From Armatimonadota bacterium (GTDB taxonomy: Bacteria > Armatimonadota > Hebobacteria > CAIYQO01): DNA of 34,493 bases. The position numbers and the translations under genes were made by a program. Positions 24,668 to 32,480 of this stretch are shown one piece after another. Each line of letters opens with the position of its first letter. The first letter of the stretch is position 1. Below the pieces are notes generated by a model. The model saw only the letters and a list, made by a program, of their open reading frames with translations. It had not been told where the DNA came from and did no database searches. The stretch spans positions 1 through 34,493 of the forward strand of contig JAKPKV010000183.1 in the NCBI GenBank assembly GCA_029553475.1. Reading direction: 5' to 3'.

Positions 24668-24679
24668 GCTGCTTCCTCG

Positions 24680-24922
24680 CTACTCGCGTTCCAGCGGCTC
24701 CAGGCGGATGTCGCCATCGGCCAACTCGACCAGCCGCTCCAGCGCGCCGGCCGCGTCCGTCAACCGCGCGCGGCAGTACCGCTTCAGGTGCGCGGCTTCC
24801 GTCACCAGCGCCAGCGCGTCGTCCAGCGGCACGTCGGTGCGCTCCAGCGCGGCGGCGATCTCCTCCAGCCGGGCGAGCGCCTCCTCAAAACTCCGCGGTT
24901 CCGGGTCCACGCGTTCCTCCAC
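24680..24922 (-). CDS. xseB: Exodeoxyribonuclease VII small subunit
   Basis: An 80-residue, mostly helical protein matching XseB: SFEEALARLEEIAAALERTDVPLDDALALVTEAAHLKRYCRARL. The small subunit assembles with XseA to degrade single-stranded DNA. I chose GTG at 24922 because AAAAGGAG lies 6 bases upstream and the length then equals the family norm. The frame stays open to 25072, but that part is a leader overlapping the divergent promoter. No xseA is in the window. Confidence 0.88.
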   Translation of the reverse strand: MEERVDPEPRSFEEALARLEEIAAALERTDVPLDDALALVTEAAHLKRYCRARLTDAAGALERLVELADGDIRLEPLERE

Positions 24923-24942
24923 GAAAAGCTCCTTTTCAGTAC

Positions 24943-24970
24943 TTGGCGAAATTTGGTCGTATGGTATAAT
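24943..24970 (+). promoter_or_regulatory. Promoter of the glycosyltransferase gene
   Basis: TTGGCG (24943-24948), 16 bases, then a perfect TATAAT (24965-24970). The leader to the ATG at 25093 would be about 115 bases. The region also serves as the upstream sequence of the divergent xseB gene. Confidence 0.6.
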
Positions 24971-25092
24971 ATGCTGACAATGCGGGGTCGCGACGGCGGA
25001 TTCGCGCCGGACGCGCCCCGTTTGACCCATGCGCTCATACCTTTCGCCCCTCACCGGGCGATTCCTGCTCACCGCGAGGATGCACGGAGCCC

Positions 25093-26271
25093 ATGCTGAA
25101 TATTGCCCTCTTTTCCGAGTGTTATCACCCGATGCGCAATGGCGTGGTGGTGTCGGTCGCCTCCTTCGCGCGCGTGCTCACCGAACTCGGCCATCACGTG
25201 ACGATCTTCACCGTCCGCCATCCCGACCAGGTTGGGGCGGAGGACGGGGTGATCCGCTTCCCGTCCATCACCTTCCCGATGCGCGTGCGCTACCCGCTGG
25301 CCATTCCCATCGCGACCGGCGCGGCGCGGCGCCTGCTGGCGGAGGTGCCCTTCGACGTGGTGCACTCGCACTCGCCGATGCTCATGGGCCACGCGGCGAT
25401 TTCCTACGCCCGCCGCAAGCGCCTGCCGCTGGTCTTCACCTATCACACGCTGATTGAAGAATACTCGCATTACGTGCCACTGCCGCAGCACTGGGTGAAG
25501 CGCCGCGCCGTGCACCTGAGCCGCTATTACTGCAACACCGCCGACCACGTCATCGCCCCCACGCGCCACGTCGCCGAGCGCCTGCGCCGGTACCAGGTCA
25601 CGAAACCCATCTCCATCATTCCAACGGGCATTGACATTGATCTCTTCGACCTGGTGCCGGACCGCGACCTGCGCGCGCTCTACCAGATCCCGGCGGACGT
25701 GCCGCTGCTGGCCTACGCCGGCCGCATCGCGAAGGAAAAGAATATCCCCCGCGTGCTGACGATGTTCCGCGACGTCCTGCGCCGAGAGCCGGATACGCAT
25801 CTCTTGCTGCTGGGCGGCGGCCCGTACGAGCAGCCCATCCGCGAGCTGATTGACCAGCTCGGCATCGGGCACCGCACCCGCATGACCGGCTTCGTCACCC
25901 GCGAGCAGATCGTCCAGGGCCTGCGCGGCGCCGACCTGTTCGTCTTCGCGTCCCATACCGAAACTCAGGGGCTAGTGCTCGGCGAGGCGATGGCCTGCGC
26001 GACCCCGGTGGTGGCGGTCTCCGCCGATGCCCCGCGCGAGTTACTCGACGACGGCGTGGAAGGCTACCTGGTGCCGGACGAGGACGGCCCGTTCGCCGAG
26101 GCGGTGCTCACCCTCGTGCGCGACCGCGCGCTCTGCCAGTCGCTGGGCCGCAACGCCCGCGCGCGGGCCGATGCGGTCTCCGCCCATCGCTGCACCGCGG
26201 AGTTGGTGAAGGTCTACGAGCAGGAGATCAGTTATCGCCACCCCCCGCGCAGGCCACTGCTGCCGCTGTAG
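25093..26271 (+). CDS. GT4 family glycosyltransferase
   Basis: A 392-residue GT-B fold enzyme. The N-terminus FSECYHPMRNGVVVSVASFARVLTELGHHVTIFT is the acceptor-side start typical of GT4 enzymes that glycosylate diacylglycerol or phosphatidylinositol. The nucleotide-sugar half shows YAGRIAKEKNI, LLLLGGGPYE and FVFASHTETQGLVLGEAMACATPVVAVSADAPRELLDDGVEGYLV, with the E-x7-E motif. Retaining transfer from a UDP- or GDP-sugar onto a membrane lipid is likely. Start: ATG at 25093 with GGAG 5 bases upstream. It stands alone between xseB and rpsU. Acceptor and sugar are not deducible. Confidence 0.88.
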   Translation: MLNIALFSECYHPMRNGVVVSVASFARVLTELGHHVTIFTVRHPDQVGAEDGVIRFPSITFPMRVRYPLAIPIATGAARRLLAEVPFDVVHSHSPMLMGHAAISYARRKRLPLVFTYHTLIEEYSHYVPLPQHWVKRRAVHLSRYYCNTADHVIAPTRHVAERLRRYQVTKPISIIPTGIDIDLFDLVPDRDLRALYQIPADVPLLAYAGRIAKEKNIPRVLTMFRDVLRREPDTHLLLLGGGPYEQPIRELIDQLGIGHRTRMTGFVTREQIVQGLRGADLFVFASHTETQGLVLGEAMACATPVVAVSADAPRELLDDGVEGYLVPDEDGPFAEAVLTLVRDRALCQSLGRNARARADAVSAHRCTAELVKVYEQEISYRHPPRRPLLPL

Positions 26272-26299
26272 CGGTGCGCCGCCGCCTGCCCCATCACCA

Positions 26300-26328
26300 T
26301 TGACATTCCGCGCGCGCCTGCCTATAAT
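26300..26328 (+). promoter_or_regulatory. Consensus sigma-70 promoter of rpsU
   Basis: TTGACA (26300-26305), exactly 17 bases, TATAAT (26323-26328): both hexamers and the spacing are perfect. It is the strongest promoter in the window, as expected for a ribosomal protein gene. The leader is about 80 bases. Confidence 0.85.
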
Positions 26329-26416
26329 GATGCCCGCGAGGGCTATCTGCTCGCGCGCCGCACAGCAGTACACTGGGCCGCGGAGAACGCCGTACGGGGA
26401 AGGAGTTGAGAATTCG

Positions 26417-26605
26417 ATGGTGCATGTCGAGTTGAAAGATGGCGAATCGCTCGATAGCGCGATCCGCCGCCTGAAGCGGCTGGTGCAGAACGCGGGCGTG
26501 ATGGAAGAAGCCCGCCGGCATGAGCGCTACGAAAAGCCGAGTGAGCGCCGTCGCCGCGTGGCCGCGGCCGCCGCCCGCCGCAAACGCCCCTCCTCCGGCG
26601 ACTGA
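26417..26605 (+). CDS. rpsU: Ribosomal protein S21
   Basis: A 62-residue basic protein: MVHVELKDGESLDSAIRRLKRLVQNAG then RHERYEKPSERRRR and an Ala/Arg/Lys tail, the S21 pattern. S21 sits on the 30S platform near the anti-Shine-Dalgarno and helps initiation. Start: ATG at 26417 after AAGGAG; the open frame extends upstream to 26300 but that includes the promoter. It is transcribed alone, with its own promoter and terminator, just ahead of phoH. The presence of S21 argues against Actinomycetota. Confidence 0.95.
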   Translation: MVHVELKDGESLDSAIRRLKRLVQNAGVMEEARRHERYEKPSERRRRVAAAAARRKRPSSGD

Positions 26606-26614
26606 CGCGCGTCC

Positions 26615-26652
26615 GATGAGGCCGCACCCGCGGCCTCATCCGGTGCTCTTTT
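26615..26652 (+). terminator. Rho-independent terminator after rpsU
   Basis: An 11-bp perfect stem (GATGAGGCCGC, 26615-26625, with GCGGCCTCATC, 26630-26640) and a 4-base loop, followed after eight bases by TTTT (26649-26652). A good intrinsic terminator, though the T-run is short and displaced. Confidence 0.7.
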
Positions 26653-26701
26653 CCGCCGACGCACCGCTGCCGCGCGATCCCCCTCTCCACCGCCGCCGCA
26701 C

Positions 26702-26732
26702 TTGCGCGCATCCTCCCGCGATCGCGTATAAT
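26702..26732 (+). promoter_or_regulatory. Probable promoter of the phoH operon
   Basis: A perfect TATAAT (26727-26732) lies about 50 bases before the phoH start. The nearest -35 is TTGCGC (26702-26707) with a long 19-base spacer, so strength is uncertain. It lies after the rpsU terminator, which fits a separate unit. Confidence 0.5.
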
Positions 26733-26782
26733 AAAGAACGGCGCATCCCGCACACCCGCGCCGGTGAAAGGAGCCTGCATTC

Positions 26783-27796
26783 TTGCCAGACGTGGATCGG
26801 TCATTCTCGCCGTCGGAGACCGCGGCGGCATCCCGCGTGATCCGCACCGTCCCCTTTGCCAGTCACGAAGAAGCGATGGCGGTCCTCGGACCGCGCGACG
26901 GGCATCTCCGCTTGATGGAGCGCGCCTTTGATGCCGCGCTGATCCTGCGTGACACCACGCTGGAAATTCACGGCCACGTGGAGACCGTCCAGCAGATCGT
27001 CTCCCTCATCGAGGAGTTCATCCACCTCGTTCGCCGCGGGCATCACCCCACCAACGACGAGGTGCGCTACGCCATCACCGCGCTGCGGGAACAGCGCGCC
27101 GCGCCCGACACGGCCGTCTTTGCCGAAGTCATTCTCACCTCGCATCGCGGCAAGCAGATTCGCCCCAAGACGGCGCACCAGCGCGAGTTCACGCAGGCCG
27201 TGCGCGCACATGATCTGGTCTTCGCCATCGGGCCGGCAGGCACCGGCAAAACCTACCTCGCCGTGGCCCTGGCGGTCGCCGCCCTCAACAGCAAGCGCGT
27301 GCAGCGCATCATCCTCACCCGCCCGGCGGTGGAAGCCGGCGAGCGGCTGGGCTTTCTGCCCGGCGACCTGCAGGAGAAAATCAACCCGTATTTGCGCCCG
27401 CTGTATGATGCCCTGTATGATATGATGGAGATCGAGAAAGTCGAGCGTCTGCTGGAGAAGAAGATCATCGAAATCGCGCCGCTCGCGTTCATGCGCGGGC
27501 GCACGCTCAACGACGCGTTCATCATCATGGATGAAGGGCAGAATACCTCGCCGGAACAGATGAAGATGTTCCTCACCCGCATGGGGTTCGGCTCGCAGAT
27601 GGTCGTCACCGGCGACATCACGCAGATTGACTTGCCGGACGGCCAGCGCTCCGGCCTGGTCGAGGTGCGCCGCATCCTGGAAGCCGTGGATGACTTGCGT
27701 TTCGTCCTCTTCGATGAACGCGACGTGGTGCGCCATCCGCTGGTGCAGCGCATTGTGAAAGCCTACGATGCCGCGCCGCGAGGAAAGAAGGCATGA
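26783..27796 (+). CDS. phoH: PhoH family ATPase
   Basis: A 337-residue PhoH-like protein. An N-terminal KH-like part (about 25-110) precedes a P-loop ATPase with Walker A GPAGTGKT (150-157), Walker B FIIMDEGQN (246-254) and VTGDITQIDLP (about 273-283). PhoH proteins are ATP-dependent, RNA-associated helicase-like enzymes, commonly encoded with ybeY. Start: TTG at 26783 with AAAGGAG 9 bases upstream. The stop overlaps the pgpH start by 4 bases (ATGA). Confidence 0.93.
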   Translation: MPDVDRSFSPSETAAASRVIRTVPFASHEEAMAVLGPRDGHLRLMERAFDAALILRDTTLEIHGHVETVQQIVSLIEEFIHLVRRGHHPTNDEVRYAITALREQRAAPDTAVFAEVILTSHRGKQIRPKTAHQREFTQAVRAHDLVFAIGPAGTGKTYLAVALAVAALNSKRVQRIILTRPAVEAGERLGFLPGDLQEKINPYLRPLYDALYDMMEIEKVERLLEKKIIEIAPLAFMRGRTLNDAFIIMDEGQNTSPEQMKMFLTRMGFGSQMVVTGDITQIDLPDGQRSGLVEVRRILEAVDDLRFVLFDERDVVRHPLVQRIVKAYDAAPRGKKA

Positions 27797-29973
27797 AGAC
27801 ACGACCGGCATGGCACGCGCTCGCGCGACAGGGCACGGCATTCGCCCGGCGCACGGGCTGGCGCGCCGCGGTGAAACCGCTGCTCGGGCTGGTGATGGTC
27901 GCCGCGCTGACCACGCTGATCTACGCCCACCTGGACTATTACCAGGTCGGCGCGGTGCTGGAGCAGTTCCGCCCCGGCCTTCCCGCCCCGCATGAGATCC
28001 GCGCCCACCGCGACGTCACCATCGTGGACCTGGACGAGACCGCCCGCCTGAAAGCCAAGCGCGCGGGGGAAGTGCCCCCGGTCTACGAATACGACCGGAC
28101 GGCGCTGGAAGAGGCCAAGAGCGACCTGACCCTGCTGTATGACGCCTTGTTCATCGCGACGGAGGAACATGACGCGCTGCTGCGCGACAAGCATTTTTCC
28201 GCCGCCACCATCGCGCGCGCGCGACACCTCCCCCCCCGCGCGCAGGCCGGCCTGCGCGCCGTCACCCATCACGTGCTGGAGGCGGTCATGGCGGCGGAGT
28301 CGCGCCTGGAATATGAAGCGATGGAACAGCGCGCCGTCAACCTGCTGCGCGCCCGCCTGCCGGAGCCCGATGTCGTGACCCTCGCTGTGCAGGTGGTGCG
28401 CGGCGTGCTGCGTCCCACGTGGATGGTGAACGAAACGCTCACGGAAAAGGCGCGCGAAGCCGCCCGCGCGACGGTGGAGCCGGTGACGCAGTCGTATCGG
28501 CGCGGCCAAGTGGTGGTGCGGAAGGACGCCATCCTCACCGGCACGCTGCTGCAGCAGTTGAAGCAAACCGGCCTGCTCACCCCCGCGCCCATCACCCGCG
28601 TCGCGCCGATCGCCGCCCTCATGCTCCTCGGCGTGCTGGCGCTCGGGCTCTATCTCCGCAACCACTGCCCGGCCGTCTACGCCCGGCACCGCACGTTGCT
28701 GCTGCTCGCGATGCTCATCATCGCCTCCGTCGGCGCGCAGATGCTCTTCGGCGCGAACCAATCGCTGGAGACGCCGGTCAGCCTGATCGCGCTGCCCGCC
28801 GGCGCCATGGCCATTGCCGGATTACTCGGCGTGCAGGCCGCGATCGTCTCCACGCTGTTCATGGTCGTCATCGCCGGGCTCACCGCGCACCACCAGTATG
28901 CCGTCGTGCTGCTGGCCGCCGGCGCCTCGCTGGCGGGCATCATGGCCATCGGCGCCATCTGGCCGGCCAGCCGCCTGGTGCCCGCGGTCATCACCCTTAT
29001 CGTGACGGACTTCCTGCTGCTCATCATCGCCACCGGCCTGCTCCCCGGCGTCGCCGCGGCGACGCTGCTCGTCCACCTCGGCCCGCTGGCCCTCACCGCG
29101 GCCGCCGGCGGACTGGGCGCGACGATTGTCGCCGCCGGCGCGATCTACATCCTGGCGCGGCCCTTCAGCATCACCACCGCCTACCGGCTGATGGAGCTGG
29201 CCAATCCCAACGAGCCGCTGCTGCGTCGCATGATGGCGGAAGCCCCCGGCTCCTATCATTCCAGCGTGATGGTGGCGAATCTCGCCGAGGCCGCCGCCGA
29301 CGCCATCGGCGGCGACATGCTGCTCGCGCGCGCCGCCGCGCTCTATCACGACATCGGAAAATTGAAGCGTCCGGCGTTTTTCGTCGAGAATCAGGCGCCG
29401 CTGGGCGTGGAGAACGTCCACCTGCGGCTGTCGCCGAAACTCTCCTATCTCATCCTCATCAGCCACGTGCGCGATGGGGAAGAGCTGGGCAAGAAAGCCC
29501 ACTTGCCCGAGGAAATTCTCACCATCATCCGCGAGCATCACGGCACGTCGCTGGCCGCCTATTTCTATCATCGCGCGCTCAGCGAAGCCGGCGACCAGCC
29601 CGTCTCGGAGTTTGAATTCCGCTATCCCGGTCCCCGTCCCAGTACCCGCGAATCGGCGGTGGTGATGCTGTCCGACTCGGTGCAGGCCTCGGTGAAAGCG
29701 CTGAAGGAGCCGACGCCCACGCGCATCGCGCACATGGTGCGCGACATCATCGAGAGCCGGCTGGCGGACGGCCAGCTCGATGACTGCGGCCTCACCCTGC
29801 GCGATCTGCGCGTCATCGGCGAGGTCTTTACCAGTATTTTAAGTGGCCTGTATACTTATACGCGCATCGAATATCCGGTGTTGAACGCGGAAGGGGCGCG
29901 CGAGCGTGGCTATTCTCATACAGAATCAACTCCGGCGCCGGGTGGCGCGGACGCTGCTGCGCCGCGCCGTTGA
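27793..29973 (+). CDS. pgpH: 7TM-HD family phosphohydrolase (PgpH-type c-di-AMP phosphodiesterase)
   Basis: A 726-residue protein with the PgpH layout: an N-terminal TM helix, a long extracytoplasmic 7TMR-HDED domain (about 60-275), seven TM segments (about 275-460), and a cytosolic HD domain with SYHSSVMVANLAEAAADAI and YHDIGK (His519-Asp520), then further HD histidines (SHVRDGEELGKKAHLP, IREHHGT). PgpH hydrolyses c-di-AMP, so its presence suggests the organism uses that signal. It overlaps phoH by 4 bases and ybeY by 68 bases. The c-di-AMP activity itself is inferred from family. Confidence 0.92.
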   Translation: MKTRPAWHALARQGTAFARRTGWRAAVKPLLGLVMVAALTTLIYAHLDYYQVGAVLEQFRPGLPAPHEIRAHRDVTIVDLDETARLKAKRAGEVPPVYEYDRTALEEAKSDLTLLYDALFIATEEHDALLRDKHFSAATIARARHLPPRAQAGLRAVTHHVLEAVMAAESRLEYEAMEQRAVNLLRARLPEPDVVTLAVQVVRGVLRPTWMVNETLTEKAREAARATVEPVTQSYRRGQVVVRKDAILTGTLLQQLKQTGLLTPAPITRVAPIAALMLLGVLALGLYLRNHCPAVYARHRTLLLLAMLIIASVGAQMLFGANQSLETPVSLIALPAGAMAIAGLLGVQAAIVSTLFMVVIAGLTAHHQYAVVLLAAGASLAGIMAIGAIWPASRLVPAVITLIVTDFLLLIIATGLLPGVAAATLLVHLGPLALTAAAGGLGATIVAAGAIYILARPFSITTAYRLMELANPNEPLLRRMMAEAPGSYHSSVMVANLAEAAADAIGGDMLLARAAALYHDIGKLKRPAFFVENQAPLGVENVHLRLSPKLSYLILISHVRDGEELGKKAHLPEEILTIIREHHGTSLAAYFYHRALSEAGDQPVSEFEFRYPGPRPSTRESAVVMLSDSVQASVKALKEPTPTRIAHMVRDIIESRLADGQLDDCGLTLRDLRVIGEVFTSILSGLYTYTRIEYPVLNAEGARERGYSHTESTPAPGGADAAAPRR

Positions 29974-30370
29974 CGAGACGCTGCGCGCGGAGGGACGCGC
30001 GCCGCGCACCGTCGAAGTGAGCATCGCGCTGGTAGACGATGCGGCGATTACGGCGTTGAATAGCCAGTATCGCGGTCAACCCGGTCCGACTGACGTGCTC
30101 GCATTTGCACAGGATGATACGCCGGCCGCTCCCGGGGTGCCCGTGTTGCTGGGCGATATCGTCATTGCATTGGATACCGCCGCCGCGCAGGCGGCCAGTC
30201 ACCGGCGCACACTTGACGAGGAGGTGTGCTGGCTGGCCATTCATGGAACATTACACTTACTGGGGTATGATGATGCCACTGCCGAGGGTTTTGCGGAGAT
30301 GGTCCGAAAGGGGACGCGCATCTGGGAACGGCTCTTCCCCGACGCCGCCCCCCCCACACACGGCGCCTAG
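29906..30370 (+). CDS. ybeY: YbeY endoribonuclease, third zinc ligand altered
   Basis: A 154-residue YbeY, which takes part in 16S rRNA 3' processing and 70S quality control. The body fits (GPTDVLAFAQDD, LLGDIVIAL, EEVCWLAIHGTLHLLGYDD). The canonical three-histidine metal site H-x3-H-x5-H reads His113, His117 and Asp123, so the third ligand is aspartate. Start: GTG at 29906 after GGAAGGGG; it lies 68 bases inside pgpH, an unusually long overlap that suggests tight coupling. The next gene also overlaps its 3' end. Confidence 0.88.
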   Translation: MAILIQNQLRRRVARTLLRRAVDETLRAEGRAPRTVEVSIALVDDAAITALNSQYRGQPGPTDVLAFAQDDTPAAPGVPVLLGDIVIALDTAAAQAASHRRTLDEEVCWLAIHGTLHLLGYDDATAEGFAEMVRKGTRIWERLFPDAAPPTHGA

Positions 30371-31085
30371 AGGCACGCTGTCGAGTTTTGGCCGCGCCTT
30401 CGAGGGATTGTCGCACGTGATGTGGACGCAGCGCCACGTGCGCGTGCAGCTCATCATGGTCGTGCTGGTGCTCATGCTCGCCTATTACTACAAGCTTGAC
30501 GCCAGCAAAGTGCTCTTCGTGGTCTCCGCCATCTGCCTCGTGCTCCTCGCCGAGTTCTTCAACACCGCCATCGAGGTGGTGGTCAATATGGTGACCGAGG
30601 CCTATCATCCGCTGGCGAAAATCGCCAAAGACGTCGCCGCCGCCGGCGTGCTCATCGCCAGCACGTATGCCCTCATCGTGGGCGGCACGATCTTCCTCAA
30701 CAGCGAAAACCTGCTGCGCCTCTTCGCTGGCGTGTCGCCGCTGACGCAGCTCGTCGAGCCGCACCCGGTGGTCGTGCTGCTCATGGGCATCCTGGTGCTG
30801 AGCATTATCGTCGCGCTGTCGAAAATCCGCGTCGGGCACGGCACCATCCTGCGCGGCGGGGCGGTGAGCGGCCATACCGCGGTCGCCTTCCTGCTCTTCG
30901 CCTTCATCGTGATCAACAGCAAATATAACCTGCTCATCTCCACCTTCGCGTTCTTGCTCGCCTTCCTCGTCGCGCAGAGCCGGGTCGAGGGAAAGATTCA
31001 CACCCTGCGCGAGGTGCTCTGGGGCGCCACCGTCGCGATCCTGTTCGCCCTGCTGCTGGTCTTTTTCGCCGGGCGCACGCCCTGA
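30273..31085 (+). CDS. DgkA-type lipid kinase fused to PAP2 phosphatase
   Basis: About 270 residues, two domains. The first is diacylglycerol/undecaprenol kinase: FGRAFEGLSHVMWTQRHVRVQL, then EFFNTAIEVVVN and AKIAKDVAAAGVLIAS with the family's acidic and KD residues, in three TM helices. The second is a membrane PAP2 phosphatase: VSGHTAVA (the SGH motif) and SRVEGKIHTLREVLWGA (Arg and His of the third motif). The conserved DgkA N-terminus requires a start upstream of about 30380. The nearest conventional starts are ATGATGATG (30267-30275, GGGG in front) inside ybeY, or a CTG at 30378 behind AGAGG. I give 30273, with the start uncertain. The likely role is recycling lipid carrier phosphate. 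Confidence 0.8.
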   Translation: MPLPRVLRRWSERGRASGNGSSPTPPPPHTAPRGTLSSFGRAFEGLSHVMWTQRHVRVQLIMVVLVLMLAYYYKLDASKVLFVVSAICLVLLAEFFNTAIEVVVNMVTEAYHPLAKIAKDVAAAGVLIASTYALIVGGTIFLNSENLLRLFAGVSPLTQLVEPHPVVVLLMGILVLSIIVALSKIRVGHGTILRGGAVSGHTAVAFLLFAFIVINSKYNLLISTFAFLLAFLVAQSRVEGKIHTLREVLWGATVAILFALLLVFFAGRTP

Positions 31086-31111
31086 CCGGCGCGCGGCGTG
31101 CGCCACCGGTC
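31084..31111 (+). terminator. Weak hairpin after the phoH-dgkA operon
   Basis: GACCGG (31084-31089) pairs with CCGGTC (31106-31111), with an inner GGCGC..GCGCC stem. It begins at the stop codon of the DgkA/PAP2 gene. There is no T-run, so it may protect the 3' end or mark a Rho-dependent stop rather than act alone. Confidence 0.3.
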
Positions 31112-31145
31112 CGACACACAACGACGGGCATCCGCGCCGGACCTG

Positions 31146-31173
31146 TTGCGCCGGGCGGGCAACCTGGTATACT
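31146..31173 (+). promoter_or_regulatory. Extended -10 promoter of the CorC-type pair
   Basis: TTGCGC (31146-31151), 16 bases, TATACT (31168-31173), preceded by TGG as in extended -10 promoters. The predicted start is about 20 bases before the ATG at 31200. The gene has no clear Shine-Dalgarno, so this leader is short and weakly equipped. Confidence 0.6.
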
Positions 31174-31199
31174 GAACGTATCGGCTGGCGCCGACGGTA

Positions 31200-32480
31200 A
31201 TGACGATATTTGATTGGCTATTGCTGGGCGTGGTCGTGCTGCTGATAGGGATCAGCGGCATCTTCGCGGCCGCGGAAATCGGCATCCTGTCCGTGAACCG
31301 CTTTCGCACGGTGCAGCTAGCGGAGAGCGGCGCGCCTCGCGCGCGCCTGCTGCAGCGCCTCCTCCAGCAGCCCGCGCATCTGCTCACCGCGATTCTCGTC
31401 GTCATCACCGGGCTCAATTTCGCCAACGCGGTGCTGGTGACCTACTGGCTGCACCTCAGGCTCGGGCTGCCGGCCTGGGTCCCCTTTGCCGGCCTGCTGC
31501 TGCTGGTGCTCATCTTCGCCGAGCTGCTGCCCATGGCCTACGCCGCCGCCAACCCGGAGTTGGTCGCCACCCGCCTGGCGCCGGTCATGCACCTGGCGAC
31601 GCTGGTCCTGCGCCCGTTCATCACCGCCGTCACCGCGTTCGCCCACCTCCTCATCCGCCTGCTGGGCGGCATCCCCCGGACGCGGCCGCTGGTCACAGAA
31701 GAGGAGGTGCTGACCATCGTGGAGATGGAAACGGAGCGCGGCACGCTGGAAGAGGAAGAAAAAGAGCTCATCAAGAGCATCTTCGAGTTCAGCGATACCA
31801 TCGTGCGCGAAATCATGGTGCCGCGCATTGATATCGTCGCCGCCGCCGACACCCTGCGCATCGGCGCCGCCATCGCGATGACCGTTGAGCACAAATACAG
31901 CCGGCTCCCGGTGTATCAAGGCAGCCTCGATCATATCATCGGCACGGTCCACGCGAAGGATATGCTGCCGTTCCTTTTCCGCGATGAACTGACGGTTTCC
32001 GTACGCGATGCCATGCGCCCGGTAGCTTTCGTGCCGGAGACGAAGCGCGTCAGTGAGCTGCTGCGCGAGTTCCGCGAGACGAAGCAGACGCTGGCCATCG
32101 TGCTGGACGAGTACGGCGGCACCGCCGGGCTGGTGACGGTGGAAGATCTGCTGGAAGAGATCGTCGGGGAAATCTACGACGAATATGACGTGGATGAGCC
32201 GCCGCCGATCGAGTGGCTGGACGCGCGCACCGTGTGCGTGGATGGCAAGCTGCCCATTGACGATCTCGGCGATCTCCTCGGTCGGGCGATGCCGGAAGGC
32301 GAGTATGACACGGTGGGCGGCTTGCTCTACAGCCGTTTTGGCGATGTCCCCACGCGCGGCGAGGCCGTGGAGATTGACGGCTTCCACTTCATCGTCGAAC
32401 GGCTGGACGGTCACCGCATCACCCGCGTGCGCATTGTGCTGCCCCCGGACATCGAGCGCCGCGATGGGGAGGCGCCCTGA
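31200..32480 (+). CDS. CNNM/CorC-type (HlyC) membrane protein, first copy
   Basis: A 426-residue protein: DUF21/CNNM membrane domain with about four TM segments (1-190), a hinge SIFEFSDTIVREIMVPRIDIVA, a CBS pair (about 210-335, with YSRLPVYQGSLDHIIGTVHAKDML and LAIVLDEYGGTAGLVTVEDLLEEIVGEIYDEYD), and a C-terminal CorC_HlyC domain (about 340-425, DGKLPIDDL...YDTVGGLLYSRFG). CNNM/CorC proteins are linked to Mg2+ efflux and sensing; the hemolysin name is historical. The stop overlaps the next gene by 1 base. Confidence 0.92.
   Translation: MTIFDWLLLGVVVLLIGISGIFAAAEIGILSVNRFRTVQLAESGAPRARLLQRLLQQPAHLLTAILVVITGLNFANAVLVTYWLHLRLGLPAWVPFAGLLLLVLIFAELLPMAYAAANPELVATRLAPVMHLATLVLRPFITAVTAFAHLLIRLLGGIPRTRPLVTEEEVLTIVEMETERGTLEEEEKELIKSIFEFSDTIVREIMVPRIDIVAAADTLRIGAAIAMTVEHKYSRLPVYQGSLDHIIGTVHAKDMLPFLFRDELTVSVRDAMRPVAFVPETKRVSELLREFRETKQTLAIVLDEYGGTAGLVTVEDLLEEIVGEIYDEYDVDEPPPIEWLDARTVCVDGKLPIDDLGDLLGRAMPEGEYDTVGGLLYSRFGDVPTRGEAVEIDGFHFIVERLDGHRITRVRIVLPPDIERRDGEAP

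Noticed and set aside
24923-25072. N-terminal extension of xseB
   Set aside because: It crosses the divergent promoter, would make the protein 50 residues longer than the family, and GTG 24922 has a strong ribosome site.
30105-30266. Upstream extension of the DgkA/PAP2 frame
   Set aside because: It is entirely inside ybeY in another frame, is Pro/Arg/Trp-rich and has no DgkA similarity.
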